Origin: Camillea tinctor
Taxonomy: Eukaryota > Ascomycota > Sordariomycetes > Xylariales > Xylariaceae
Assembly (NCBI GenBank): GCA_022578605.1
Contig: MU394163.1
Span: 18,011-82,010, forward strand
Length of the DNA: 64,000 nt
Direction of reading: 5' to 3'
This document shows positions 1 through 13,300 of the stretch, one piece after another. The notes below the pieces were generated by a model. It did no database searches and was not told the origin of the DNA. It was given only the letters and a program-made list of their open reading frames with translations. The first letter of the stretch is position 1. Every line of letters starts with the position of its first letter. Position numbers and translations under genes: made by a program.

Positions 1-39
1 TAGGTCATACAGACAGCTCTAGCAATCGGGGGAAGATGA

Positions 40-198
40 AAAGCCAATGACACCATTGATGAACTATGCATTCGCAAATACCAACTTGAGCAAGCCAAAG
101 GAGGCCGCATAATCAGCTCTCAAGAAGGCTCGCTAGACATAACTAGGGCCAACGTGATTTGGAGACCACAAGGAAGACCTACACCGTACCAATTCTAA
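40..198 (+). CDS. Possible terminal exon of a gene entering from the left (weak)
   Basis: An open frame without a start codon runs from just after a stop at 37-39 to a TAA at 196-198 and would encode about 52 residues ending in RPTPYQF. A second frame in the same stretch, following the possible acceptor ctctag at about 17-22, is also open and ends at the TAA near position 110. I cannot decide between the two, and neither matches a family I recognise. The reading rests only on openness and on a plausible amino-acid composition, so this may be non-coding. Confidence 0.18.
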   Translation, partial: KANDTIDELCIRKYQLEQAKGGRIISSQEGSLDITRANVIWRPQGRPTPYQF

Positions 199-2071
199 AT
201 TAGATATATCTCAGAATTGGCGGACCCTTTCATTTGTATGTCAAAATATCATACCAGACTAGTCGAGGACTTTGGAGTCCGGTCCCATAAAGTTGTTCGA
301 TTATTCCGATTTGCTCGAGGCTTTCAATTACCTTGCCAGCGACGATTGGATTGGGCAGGTCTGTTGCCAGAGACCCACCGCGAAGGCAGTCCTGATCATA
401 CTGCAACCTCGACACGCGGTAAACGAAAGGCTGCGAAGAGATGTTGCTTACATTTCAGGTGGTCTTTGGAAGGGAGAAGGGGCTTGGTACCAAGATTGCA
501 AAATAGCTAGCAGCTGAAGGGTGTTGAAGTGAGTGGTCTGTGCGCCCACACCTAGGCCTACCTACTATCTTCTCTTCTCTTCTACAACTAATACACCTTA
601 TGGCAACCTACTTAAAATTAACAAAAAAGTCAAATATATCACATTTTTCTCCCGTTTCGGTGGCGAAGACATATTAGCCAAGTCTCGTCTTAGTATTTTG
701 TAGAAAAAAGGAGGTCGCTGTGCACATTTTTAAGATCGAAATTTGCGATGAATAAGTTATTTGAACGAGCTTGGCTAGAATGCAGAAATGCTTACCACTA
801 GTAAAAGGCATGTATGTTGACGAGGGATACTGGGGCATTTGATAAACTCAAGTTGAGGGCGATTCTTACAAAGAGCAATGATATGGATGCTGGAGGAGTT
901 AGGGGTGCCTCAAAGTTCACAAGCGCATATGAGGCAGACTAGGTAGTTGCTGTGTCTGTTCGTAGTTGGTAGTGTCAATGTCTTATGGTATAAGGAACCT
1001 AGCCTCGTCTGCCTATATGGATGTAGGTAAGCTAGGTCAGTAGCACGTGAAGGTTTGTGTGAAGTACTTAAGTAGTATATGAAGTCTAGAAATTTCATGT
1101 AATAAGATTTGAGGGGCGTTAGAAAAGTATGGGGTTTCCGGGTCCTATTGGATTTGGGTAGGATGGGATGACGAAGCTAACGCATGGTAAAATCGGTAAA
1201 ATGGCTTAACCTACGGAATACCTACATGGACATGGTTGATTGGATGCTGCTGGCTTGTTAATATGCAGCAACTATACGCTAGCTGGCTAGTCAACACCCG
1301 CCGATAAAGCCAAGACCTTTCCTTAGTATATTATTTATTTCCGGATCCTGGTATGTACTTGCTGCCTGCATGTACCTCTCTCATGCTTCGTCAATCTGGG
1401 GTTGGAGCCCTGGACCTTGGGGTATGTATGTACATACATACATAGGTAAATACGACATATGTAAGTGCCTAGTAGGTAGGTACAATACGACGCTATGGAA
1501 GCTTGATTCTTGGCGGCAGCTGAAATCCTTTAATCATTACTCATTCCGTTTACCTTCAACTCTAAGTGGTCCCTTTTCCCCCCTTCTTTTATCTGATTTT
1601 TAATTAATTTTTTTCTTCTTTTTATCCCCTATACCCTCCTCTTATATAATTTTATTGCTTTTCTCTTGCTATTGGACTGTTCCGTTTCTTTCTTATCCTT
1701 TTTCCTCTTTTTTTCTTCGATAGAGCAGGAGCGTGCATTTTGGCCTCTTTCCTCTTAGCACTAAATAACTATCTACCCCTACATACCCCTGGATGTACAT
1801 AAGGTTAATAGGTTAGTGTACTTAGAGAGGTCGGCAGATAACCTAATACCTCATAGTCCTGCTAGGTTTCTGCCAGGTACCTATATATCTGATAAACCAC
1901 AGTTGATGGAGTACCTGATCTATCACCTCACCTGCCACCAATCGCGTGCCTAGTAGCTGGGGACTGCCTACTATCTTTTTTCTTTATTCTGCCCCCTCTT
2001 CGTCCCATACGGGTCACACACACACACATTCCACAATTATCGATTTTTCGTGGTCATCTTCTTTATTCATT
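199..2071. other. Intergenic; pyrimidine-rich promoter region of the protease gene
   Basis: No convincing gene is seen. Open frames here are short, lack family resemblance and are not joined by good splice sites. From about 1560 to 1740 the plus strand is strongly pyrimidine-rich (runs of T and CT), as is common just upstream of fungal transcription starts. TACCTA/TAGGTA-type repeats occur at about 1460-1480 and 1790-1900. A short CA repeat at 2017-2029 lies just before the protease start. Confidence 0.5.
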
Positions 2072-3715
2072 ATGCGGTTTGTGATAGCTTTACTTACTGC
2101 CTCTGTTGCTGCGCTCGGCGCCTCTGCTCAAAGAGTCCTGTCTGTTTCTTTCGGGAAGCACAACTCCAAACCCCCCTCCTTGCGCAGACGCTCCCCTACC
2201 TACTCACAGGAGCTTAATAACAACCTGACCGGCGGTGGTTATTATGCCGATGTCTTCGTAGGAACACCGCCCCAGCCAGTTAGCCTCGTCCTGGATACTG
2301 GTAGCAGTGACGTCTGGGTTTTGGACAACAATGCTAATATCTGCCGGTCTGCCAAGCTGCAGGCTTACTTTGGCTACTGCATTTCTACCTGTAGGTCCAT
2401 CCACGCCAATCCTCTATCTAAGGTAGCTTGCCGGACCCCTGTTCACATAGATATCTCCTAAGACAATCCTTCCAAGAGTTCTACGTACAGTCTAGTCGGA
2501 GATTCCTTTAGTATCCAATATGTCGATGGCTCCGGTGCAACCGGTGACTATATCAAGGATACTTTTACTGTCGGCGGTGCCAATATCACGAATTTGCAGA
2601 TGGGGCTTGCTGAGAACACCAATATCAACTCAGGCCTTCTGGGTGTTGGCTTCCCCGCTAATGTCGCCTCGGATGAGAAGTACCCGAATATTATGGCTCT
2701 ATTTGAGGAGCAGGACTTAATCGCTACCCAGGCCTACAGCTTGTATCTGGTATGTTGGTCTTTCGGGGTTTCCTCATATCGTGTTTAGCCAGGCTACTTA
2801 CTAACCCTTGGCTAGGACGACTTATACGCTGAAACGGGGACCATCCTGTTTGGTGGTCTAGATACGGAAAAGTTTATCGGTGAACTCAAGGTCGTACCTA
2901 TCTTGCCTGATGCTGAAACTAAAAATTATACTTCATTTAGTGTAGCTCTGAGCTCACTGACTATGACTGCTGACAATGGTACCGTTACCAACTTCACTCA
3001 AGCCGTTATTCCCGCTATTCTTGATTCTGGCACTACCTTGAGTTATCTTCCTACCTCGATGGCAAACCAAATTTTAGCTGCATTTGGTGCTGTCGACGAT
3101 ACAAGCTCCGATGGAACTGGCCTTGTTTATGTCAACTGCGACTATCTATCTGATAACGGAAACCTGACTTTCGATTTCCAGTTCGGTGGTAGTGATGGTC
3201 CGCTAATTCGTGTTCCCATTGATGAGTTAATCCTGGATAATGTTAAAGGATACGTCGAAATAGGACTTGTCGTTCCTGACCTACCATTTAACAATGTGTG
3301 CAGTTTTGGCATCCAGGGTAGCTCGGGGTTGTATCTTCTTGGCGACACATTCCTTCGATCCGCGTATGTCGTGTATGACCTGAGCAACCGGCAGATCGCT
3401 CTAGCACCCGCCAACCTGAATAGCACCAGGAGCAATATAGTTGAGATAACCAAGGAATCGGGCATTCCAGACGTTACTGGCGTCGTGTCCCAGGTTTCTG
3501 CCGAGCAAACTGCCACAGGGTTACCAGGAACCGACGCTGGCGGCTCATTCACTGCCACTGCCACTGCCGCTACCACTCCCACTACAGCAGGATCTGCTGA
3601 GGGTTCGGGTAACTCTGGCATCAAATCAGTAGCTGTGCCGAGTTGGGAGACTACTGCTGTAGCTGCTCTGGCCGGCGTGTTTAGTCTTGTGGGCGCGGGA
3701 GTGTTTATGTTATAG
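2072..3715 (+). CDS. Yapsin-like, GPI-anchored aspartic protease (pepsin family A1)
   Basis: Three exons, 2072-2390, 2463-2749 and 2816-3715, join in phase to give 501 residues. The start is the ATG that begins a clear signal peptide (residues 1-20). A short propeptide ends in the basic run LRRR (about 37-40), a possible Kex2 site. The first catalytic motif DTGSSDVW lies at about 75-82 and the second, DSGTTLSYLP, at about 272-281, with a pepsin-like flap region between. Several N-x-S/T sites suggest N-glycosylation. The tail is rich in Ser, Thr, Ala and Gly and ends in a hydrophobic stretch (about 481-501) with nothing after it, as in GPI-anchor signals. This is the layout of yeast yapsins and Aspergillus OpsB-like enzymes, which process proteins at the cell surface or wall. 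Intron 2 has a good CTAAC branch sequence; the intron 1 acceptor is less certain. Cleavage specificity cannot be read from sequence. Confidence 0.93.
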
Positions 3716-4717
3716 TGGCTTAGATTCTGTCAGGAAAGCCTGTGAGCTGTAGGAAATGAGATTGGACTGTTCGCGAATGACGAGCGCAAGGGCTATAAAA
3801 TCAATGGTAATGAAAATTGACGTCGGTATAATTAGTCAAGTGCGACAGTTTGACCTGGTATTAGTACCAGCATGGCGATATTGAGTGGTGACTTGGATGA
3901 TTTGACCGCCTTATGCATTGTAAAGATATCATTTTGGACGTCTTCTGGTACGTGTTTTAGGCAAGAGAGGTATAGGAATATTGCTATCGTCGGAAGCCTA
4001 CAGAGATTACATAGCAGTCGGTGGGGGGCCTAAAATGAGCATATAAATGGACACATGGATTCTTGAGGGCCTTTTGTGCCCCGTCTGGTTTTCCATCACA
4101 TATAGCAGAACGAATATACATCACCTGAGTGCTATATGGCCCTTTTCTTTGGGCTATAGCATGCAATGTGGATAGGAATGGCTTGCTCCGGTACGTAAAA
4201 AGATAAGACGTTTGCCACGAGATCTCCATGTTAGGTATTTCCTACCAGCAGCTAGATCTTATGAGAGACCTAACACCTTAAGAGTCACTAATGTGCCAGC
4301 CTCGGCATAATTTGATATACATAATTGTGAAATCGGATGTAGCTAGCGATCATCTTGAAAATAACAAACCCCCTTTCCCCCCTTTCCCCCCTTTGAGAAG
4401 GTTAAGAGAAAAAACTTTTTTTTCTTAATTGCAATACGCAGTCAGCTTCCTGGGTAAAAAGCTTAGTTCTATAGGGTAGCAAGCAGGCTGCCATTCGTTG
4501 CATATGTTTTGGGTAGGGTAGAGAGTATCACGGATAAGCATACTAAGCGTAGGGTAGCAATTGGTCTTCTTGGAGGCAGTGGCAGCCAAATGCAAGCCCA
4601 CGGAGTTAATGAACTCATGTCGTTAAACGCATGATACTATACAAACGATATAACATAGCCTAACTAGAGGACCAGGGAGGAGGTTTTTGCGTTAAGCAGT
4701 CAATAACAACAGGGCTC
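3716..4717. other. Intergenic between convergent genes
   Basis: This is the 3' flank of the protease (+) and of the splicing-factor gene (-). It has C-rich blocks at 4370-4394 and a T run near 4416. I see no gene; the 81-residue minus frame at 3984-4229 has no recognisable features. Confidence 0.5.
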
Positions 4718-7295
4718 TTAGCTCATTCTTTCGTATCGTTCTCTTGCCTTGTCTTTCGCCTTGGAGACAAAGTCGGCATAGTCATTCTTCGTTGCTCGTG
4801 CAGCTTCTTCGACCGCATCCCCGATCTTACCTCCCTCCGCACCAAGCCCAACGCCTGGGGTGTAAGCTGTCGTCTCGATAACACTCGTCCGTCCGCTCCC
4901 CTCGACACCAAGTCCTTCCCCTGAACTCCATCCCATCTTGGCCAGCAAGCCAGCACCCTTGGATACCGTGGGTTTAATGGGAGTTTCCTTGGCTCCTTCG
5001 GGCTCTTTGGGGGCTGGTGCATTCTTCCGGGGCAAGTGAGGTCTAGGTTTGCTGGGTTGGTTGTGGGTTATGCGCCGCTCTCTCGCTCGATCACGATAAT
5101 TAGATGTGGGTTCTTTACCAAGAACCTTGAGGTCTCTAATGGCCTTGTTGATGAGTGACTCGTTCTCAAGATTCAACTTGTGCATGTCGCTAAGCTGCTC
5201 GTGCCGGCGAAGTGATGGTTCGTTACTGAATTTCCGTCTGCACAACAAGCAGCACATTTGGTCCAAGTCGGCGTATGATACCGAAGGAATAGATGATGAA
5301 ATGGGGACGCTTGGAACGGCAGGGCCTATGGCATTAGAACCAGTTACAGGTATCTTGCTCTCTCCGGTCGTAGTATCCCCAGATAACTCCTTGGGCCCAT
5401 GGAGTTCTGCGTGTTTGTTTGCCCACATTTGTAGTTGGGGGGCCATGGCAATGACTTTTTTCCCAGTTGGCCCAGAAAGCTCCTTGTCTGCCTTCCTCTT
5501 TTTCGTATCCTTTGCGGATGCCTGACTCGTCTCTTTTCTAGCCTGTCCTACATCATCTTGTTTGTCTTGGCTATCTTCATAGAGGGACTCGCTGAAGATT
5601 AAGGACTCGCTGGCATATACGGACGGATTCCAGTAGACGAGCCGTAGAGACGGGTTGTGGGTGGCAGAAAACGTAAACTTCTGGTCTTGCTCCTGGAGTG
5701 GATGCATGTAGGGTGTGAAAACGCCGGAGTGGATGAAGGCAATCGTGACAGGCTTAGATGAGATAGCAAATTGTGGCGAAGCGTTGTACTTTGCCATGGC
5801 AGCCCGAGCATCGTCCAGCGTGAAGAACTCAGCAAATCCGTAATTGCAGCTGATGTCTGAATACCTGTCTCTAATCATGAAAACCCTGACCAATGAGCCT
5901 GGTTTCGCGCCGAGGCCGCTCGTATTGCCGATAGGGGCTGTACTTTTTAGCTTAGCAGGAGTGCCAGCTGTTTGCTTCGGCTCTCCGTCCTTGTTGACGT
6001 AGAGCTTCTTGACCTCAGCAGCGAGGACGGTTTCAGTAACAGATGAAGGCAGTCCACGAATCACAAGGAACTGAGATGGTGTCTGTTGAGGGCACTCGTC
6101 GCTCTTGCCATCAAGCTTCATGTCCACGGCTCTCTCAGCTGATTTCAAGTAAGTATCTAGGGATGACATCGATGGAGGTCAAAGTACTGACTGGACCGTG
6201 GTGCTTTGCACTGTTTGCAAGTTGCTCGACGAGAAAAGTTTTCGAAGTGACACTGACTTCTGGTTAGATCAAAGAGCAATCAAGACAGGTCATCCATTAA
6301 ATTCCTACCATAGTACACTTCCAATCGTCAGGGTTTGCGACTTGGCGTCGTTCTCGACTGTACTCTAGGTAGATACGGATGGGGGAGCCGTTAGCACTGT
6401 TGATGTCAAGAGCAGGATAATGCCTTTCCAAGAAGTCCATAGCATCGTCATCAGACCTGAACTCGGCAAAAGCGTAGCACCGTCGGCTTCCTGAAGGGAT
6501 ATGATTAACCTCGAGGTTCACATGCAGCAGCAGCTAGGATCACACATACCACCTCTGTCATCGGATTTGATGCGAACCTCGATAAGACCATCTGCACCCA
6601 TATCGCGCATGGCATTATCTACCTACTTAAATACTTAGCATGTTTGATCTAGTGAAACAAAGGCTGGAAAGCCGGAGGCGAAAGATTTCTAGCTAGCATA
6701 TCTAAACCCACCTCCCGTGTGCTCATCCAATCGGGGATATCATCTAGCTTCAGGGTATGATAAGGTCGGCCTGGTCCGGGACGGTGTGTAGAGCCGTAGT
6801 ATGAGCCTTCATCGGCAGAATCGGCAGGAGAGGAGCCGCGCGACCCGGCGCGACGCGGGCTTCGAGTGTATCGTCCTCTACGGTCGTCGTACTGGTTGTA
6901 GTATCGGTCGTGGCCACGATCGGGCGACTCTCTACGAGTATTGTCATTGGCGGCATTACCATCACGGTCCCAAGCATAAGGATCTCTAGCGGAGTAGCCG
7001 TGTCGGTGCGAGGGCGAAAGGTCTCGTCGATAAGGCGACAGATGCCTTCGTCCACGGTAGGAATCCTCTCCTCGGGGACCCCTTGGAGGGGTTCTTCTAG
7101 GCGACCTAGAAGAGTCTTTTTTTTTCCTCACAGGAGAGTCAGCGCAAGCTCAATTTCGGAGTCGACAAATGATCCTCCAGGCTATGTTAATGTTTTACCA
7201 TGCCGCGAACGATATTGGTGGTCCCTCGAGGTCGGGGATCTACGCCTGTAGTAGTCCCGCTCGTCGCGGGATCGATGGTCGTGGTCGTCGTACAT
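4718..7295 (-). CDS. RBM5/RBM10-like splicing factor (RRM - RanBP2 zinc finger - RRM - C2H2 - G-patch)
   Basis: Six exons on the minus strand (7295-7199, 7148-6712, 6622-6550, 6490-6309, 6252-6192, 6138-4718) join in phase to about 756 residues. The N-terminus is rich in Arg, Ser, Asp and Tyr (about 1-155), as in SR-type proteins. RRM1 spans about 160-245. A RanBP2 zinc finger (WKCTMC, then N, then CKQC) is created exactly at the junction of exons 4 and 5. RRM2 lies at about 305-425, a C2H2-like finger (CCLLC...H...H) at about 580-605, and a G-patch (GLLAKMGWSSGEGLG) at about 678-725. This domain order is that of RBM5/6/10, nuclear proteins that act on 3' splice-site choice and on spliceosomal helicases through the G-patch. 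The acceptors of exons 2 and 6 were chosen by phase; alternatives exist (for exon 2 in a poly-A stretch, for exon 6 giving a 35-nt intron). It diverges from the MoaE gene at 7975. Confidence 0.9.
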
Positions 7296-7974
7296 GTTTG
7301 TGGCTGTTGTTGTTCTGATGGACAATGGTCGCGGTACTAGTAGATACTCTAGGCAGCTTGGTTGGTGATCATTTATGAAGGAAGAAGTTTGTGTGTAAGT
7401 ACAAGGCTGGTAGGTAGTTGGGTAAGATCAAGAAAATGATTGACGGTGGTGATGGTAGTAGGTAGTTGTAGATGAGTGGATTGGGTGGATGGAATCCATC
7501 GATAATGGATTAGGTAGTGTATAAGCTAAAAGCTAAAGCTTGGGCGATTTGGGGTTAGAAAGAGGGTCTGTGCACATGCAACTAAGATCAACTGCATTAC
7601 CTAAGGATATATTGACGCATACCTTACTCTATTAGTGTGTCACTTTTGACCGGCAAAGTTTCGGGTGTACCTATTACGACATATCATAGTAATCAGTCCC
7701 TAACCTACTACCTAGCAATAGTTTTTTATTTACCTAGGGTATTTATTTTATTTTATTTATTTTCATCTTGATTTTTTTTTTACCTATCTTTACATGCACT
7801 ACCCAGGTAACCTATCCAACTACCTACTAACTAGGTCACATGTTAAGTAGGTACCCTAGGTACTTATAGAAAAAAAAACTTAGAACCCGCACATCCATCC
7901 TACCATAATGCGCGGTACTACTACCACTTACGTATCCTAACCTCAAGGTCTACATTGAATCATAGAATAAAAAC
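7296..7974. other. Divergent promoter region between RBM5-like and MoaE genes
   Basis: The two flanking genes start facing away from each other, so this stretch must hold both promoters. It contains several palindromic TACCTAGGTA-like repeats (for example about 7807-7865), a T-rich tract at 7735-7780 and a polyA tract near 7870. No open frame looks coding. Confidence 0.5.
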
Positions 7975-8554
7975 ATGGACTCCCACCTAGCTGAGCTAAA
8001 TGAGGATGGGTGCTTTGTCGCACTCACTCGTAACCATCTCCAGGTCCAAGCGATCGTGGATCGTGTTCGCAGTCCCCAGGCTGGTGCTATTGTCTTGTTT
8101 GCTGGTAAGTTGTAGGAGAACTTACCTATCCTTGCTGTGGCATATGTAATCCTTGTATCTGATGGCTAGCAAAGGTACTACAAGGGACAACTTTGCAGGT
8201 AAGCCAGTCAAGGAACTTGAATATTCGGCCTACAACCCTCTGGCGCTGAGAACCATGCTCTCCATAAGCAAAGCTGTTCTTGCGAAACACCAGCTCAAGG
8301 CCATAGCCATGGTGCACCGCCTCGGCACCGTACCCATTGGCGAGGAGAGCATTTTGATCGCGGTATCTGCCCCACATCGGCAGGCCGCCTGGAGGGCTGC
8401 TGAAGAAGCTCTTGAAGATTGCAAGGAGCGCGTCGAGATATGGAAGAGGGAAGAGTTCGCAGCTGGTGAAGGTGTTTGGAGAGCGAATCGAGATGGCACC
8501 GTTGGCCAGAAGATCACCGAACCCGATATCGCCCCAAATGTATCCGCCAATTGA
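7975..8554 (+). CDS. cnxH: Molybdopterin synthase catalytic (large) subunit, MoaE/MOCS2B family
   Basis: Two exons, 7975-8104 and 8175-8554, join to 169 residues. The intron is flanked by GTAAGT and AAAG and splits a Gly codon in the conserved motif FAGTTRDNF. Further family signatures are HRLGTVPIGE in the middle and EIWKREEF near the C-terminus, which carries the Lys expected at the active site. In the known pathway MoaE forms a heterotetramer with the thiocarboxylated small subunit MoaD and converts precursor Z (cPMP) to molybdopterin in the cytosol, so it is needed for nitrate reductase, sulfite oxidase and xanthine dehydrogenase. The length agrees with eukaryotic MOCS2B. In many animals MoaD and MoaE come from one bicistronic locus; here no MoaD-like frame is seen beside it, as in other fungi. 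Confidence 0.93.
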
Positions 8555-10302
8555 CAATGAGGGTGACATATCTCGCTCTATATTGGGTCGAGATCGTCGA
8601 GTCATCTTATCATCACCAACCAGGGCAAGCAAGACAACCCACAGCAGAAAGCCGTCTGTTTGTACGCAAGCTCGCTAAAGCATTTGGTTGAATTCATTTC
8701 CTTCGAGTCACTAGTTCTATTCTATACTATCTAGGTGCATCGGCTTTGCTGTTTGTGTTGCCGCTCATGGAAATCTTTTAGATAATATACGCTCGTAGCA
8801 CCACTTTCTTCAACAAACAAACACCAAACACCAAAAACACTACATAATCCAGACGCTGGCGTACTCGTATAAAGCACCATCGCTCCAACGCTCGAGCATG
8901 GATTAGTGTGAGATAAGATAACATACACCAGATCAGAAAGACTTTCTATATAATATTATTCGTGTTTTGGCCCTATAAGAGTATTGTATGGGTACTCTTT
9001 GGGATCATGCTTTTGGAGTTGGCTGGATGATCTATCATGAAAATGCCAACACACGCTGAAGTGATAGTTCAGTTCCTTCCAAAGTGTATAGAATTACTGT
9101 CAGAAAATACCCATTGCCTTGGCATTACGATAGGCCTATTTCACCCGGAAACGCTCGTGACCCCTTGTATTCCTATATTCTGCACACCCCTGATAGCAAC
9201 CCCCCTTTCCAAGGGGTTCTAGGCGTAGACAAGAGTGTATCGTAACGCAATCCAGCAAACGCTTCTCCAACTCAACCAACGTAGGGTCAAATTGGGACTT
9301 GTCCCTTGCTGAAGTCTTATAGGTCTACCGACGGATCATCATCTAACCTAGGTAAAAAGAAGATCATTACTATTGAGGGGGGCAGATACAGAAATGATAG
9401 CCGAAATTCGTGACACTTAACAACAAGTACTACAATATAAGACGGGTGCAAACATATCCCCACGAGTCGTACAAGTGCAGCGGTCTAGGCCAGGACTAGA
9501 ACAGTTATAAGAATTTCAGAATATTAATGTATTTGTAGGGATGTTGTATAATGTGCTGTCTGCATTATGATTCATTTTTCATTAAATAATATACCCCGGG
9601 AGGGTTAATACTGGGAGGGGGGAAATGATACGTTAAGTAAATATCTATCTGGCTCCCGATGGCTACGGAGTGATGATATATTGCTATGCAGTATTTATAT
9701 TTTCTAATGTATTAGCAGATGTATCCTGATATAAGGGCGAATATCTATTAGGGTCCTGCTTGGAATCATCTACTCGTTATATGTGTACAACTGACTAACA
9801 CATTGAGCTACTTACTATGTGACACGGTCTGAAACGACCATTAAATGTGCTCTAATTGGAAAGGAGTATACATCACACTTCAGCTATTCAACTAGAGCTG
9901 TATCACTTGGGATACCTCGATCAAGAGTGTTTGGTTAGTATCTCATCTGGACTGCAGGTGACTTGGATTCCAGACAAAGTTATAACTGTACTTTAGGACT
10001 AGTGAATATATCTACCAAGAGGTCGGTGTTTGGGTCGCATTTTCGTATCCCAGTGTGTGAATATAAATTGCTATGTTGATTGCATTTGTTCTGGACCTAC
10101 GTTTCATGATATAATTGTAGTGCTTATCAATATCTAGTACACTGGAATACTGGTATAAATACTCCTGCCATGTTCCCTTCATTACCTTTATTAACTTCAT
10201 GATATTATATGTGCCTATAATATTGTTTCCTCATCGAACTCACTTTGCCTCACTTTGTATTTATATAGCTATTACTAGAACTAAGGTACACGAAGGACAA
10301 CA
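8555..10302. other. Intergenic, AT-rich
   Basis: I see no supportable gene. Open frames are short and of low-complexity composition. The part from about 9500 to 10250 is distinctly AT-rich with many TATA-like strings, which fits the 5' flank of the OPT transporter gene or decayed repeat DNA. Confidence 0.45.
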
Positions 10303-13300
10303 ATGCCCTCAATTTACCTCCGCAAGCGTGGTGCACCTGACGCTGATGCAGAAATTACACCCGTTGATGAGGGGGATACACCAGGTACCCAGGCCTTGGA
10401 TACTCTCAAGAACTTCGAGCTTCAACACAAGTTCGACCCTAATCTACCGGTCAACGAGCTAAACAATGTTGATGAGGCTCTTGCTAGTAGCAATATAGAA
10501 AAAGGACTCGAAGTTGAAGCGGTATTGGTAGAAGATGATAGCCCCTATCCCGAGGTAAGTAGCTATTTTCAACTTGTGATTTGACTAAAAGAGTCTAACT
10601 GAGACTATGGACGCATAGGTCCGTGCTGCTGTACGAAACTACGATACTGATCTACCTGCCAACACAATTCGTGCCTGGGTTATCGGTCTTGTTCTCTGCA
10701 CCGTCGGTTCTGCTATCAACATGCTATTCTCTCTTCGAAGCCCTAGTATCATGGTTAATACATATGTAATCCAGTTAGTTGCCTACCCAATTGGCGTTGG
10801 CTGGGACCTGATATTCCCCAATCGCGAATTTAACATCAGAGGGGTCAAATTCAACCTCAAACCAGGGAAGTTCAATTTTAAAGAACGGTCAGTGTCAGAA
10901 TTTCCGCCGTCAAGTCTTTTTGAGCTTCAATAAATAGTGAGAAGGTACTGATATATTTGTAGTACGTACAATATTTCCCTCTTCCTTCCTATGGTGAACC
11001 CCTTCGACGGTTGTTGTAAGGGGAGGGGTCATGGATTGATAAACCGAGACTCGGGACTTATTGACTTGGTGCTGGGCAGATGTGATAATTGTCGTCATGT
11101 CTAATGTAAGTCTGGATAGTACTACTGTAAAGACGGGTCATAGAGTCAACTAAACTACTGCCAGGCTGCCTACGGAGGCGGAGCATTATACGCTACGGAT
11201 GTTCTTGTCAGTCAGCAAATATTCTGTACGTCATTACCTTGTATATTCATGACATGATGGCTAAAGCAATTGATTCAGATAAGCAAAATTTCGGCTGGGC
11301 GTTCCAGTTATTGTTCGGCATTACTACACTCTGCACAGGCTATGGTTTGGCTGGACTTGCTCGTCGATTTCTTGTCTGGCCAGCAGCAATGATCTGGCCG
11401 TCGGACCTGGTGAACGCATCCTTATTCTATGCCTTGCATGATCATTCGCCTTCTGGTACGTAAAGTTAAAATATACCACATACCAAACCCAACATGGAGA
11501 TGGAAAACCTAACAACGCTCTCTCTTATAGATCCCCTGGAAACAAATGGCTGGGCCATTGGCCGATACAGATGGTTTCTTTATGTTCCAGGCGGCGCATT
11601 TGTAGGTTTCCAATTTGATACATTCTACTTTATAAATTCTTAAAAATAATTTTTGAGGGATGACTAACAGGTATAACTTCAGTCTTGGTATTGGTTTCCC
11701 GGGTGGATATTCCAGGGACTATCGTATTTTACCTTTATATGCTGGGCTGCCCCGAATAGTGTGATTGTCAACAAAGTATTTGGTGGTCTACATGGTTATG
11801 GAATTTTACCAACAACCCTTGACTGGACAGTGATTGCAGGATTCGGTTAGTAAACTATCTCAATGTTTGGTTTCCCACTTTTGGCCTTTTTACCACCAAC
11901 AACTAGATTATAGAGGCTAACTATAGAATATACAGTACGTTGCTCCAACCTTCTAACCTATTTAGAGCTTTCTTCTTTTAATCATCAACGCAACTAGAAT
12001 CTGCAAATTCTACTATATGATAGCTTGCTAATAGTAATAGCTTTCGTCTCCCTTGGTTCCCCCATTCCACGCCATTAGCAACACACTTATAGGTGTGATA
12101 TTCTTCTTCATCTTTGTTTCTATGGCAATCCACTTCTCTGGCATGTGGTACTCCGATTACCTCCCCGTCCAGTCCTCCCAGGCATTCGACAATACGGGGA
12201 GCCCCTACAATGTTTCTAGGATCTTGAATGACCAGCTTCTCTTTGACGAAGGAAAGTACCATTCTTACTCTCCCCTATTTCTGAGCACACAATTTGCTCT
12301 TACCTATGGTCTCTCTTTTGCTGCAGTGGTCTCAGTGATAATTCACGTGGGATTATATTACAGTTCGCAAATAGTTTCTCAATTTAAGCTTGCACGGTCT
12401 CGAAATGGTAAGAAATACCCAAGTTCATATGTAGGAATATTCAATGTCCTAGGCACACACTTGATAAATCCCTTAGGAAAATATATTACATAACTTTATA
12501 ACTAACACAGAGATTTAGACGATGTGCACATGCGGTTGATGAAGAAATACGAAGATGCAAAAGACTGGTGGTATCTTGTCCTTTTCATCGTTATGATCGG
12601 CCTCTCCTTCGTGGTCTGTTGTGCTTGGCCTACGGGATTTCCATGGTGGGCATTCGCTGTCGGTATTGTTATCCCGCTGATATGGACAATTCCGATCGGT
12701 ATTATCCAAGCCATCACCAACATACAGCTTGGCCTAAACGTTTTGACTGAATTCATCATCGGTTATATGCTACCCGGCCATCCGTTAGCCATGATGATGT
12801 TTAAGAACTACTCTTATCTATGTATGTCGCAAGCGCTTTTTTTCGCTCAGGACCTCAAGCTCGGCCATTATATGAAGGTTCCACCACGCGTGATGTTCTT
12901 CTCACAGCTTGCTGCATCCGTGGTAGGTTATTTCTTTATTTCAAAGTTTTTCGTTTGCGTTCGGCTAATCTTGAGTGCAACGGGGAAAAATCTTGTCATG
13001 GTACCTACCGTCACGTCAAATCCCTTATCCTGTAGTATCTCGTATCACTATCATCGCTATCTCTAAGAAGACTATAGTAACCTTTGCATTGATAGTGGTC
13101 GGCGATTGTTCAGATTACTGTTATGAATTGGGCCCTTGGCGCGATTCCCGATATATGTAGTGAGCAGCAACCAGATAAGTACAGTTGCCCAGGAGCTGAG
13201 GTGTTCTATACAGCATCAGGTATGTAATTTCACTCTATTTACAATCTCTTCGGGACATTACCCCAAGTTTCAGAGTCTCTCCTCTGTTTTCTCCAAGGCG

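Noticed and set aside
3142..3624. 160-codon minus-strand frame
   Set aside because: Antisense shadow of the aspartic protease exon 3, whose catalytic motif is on the plus strand.
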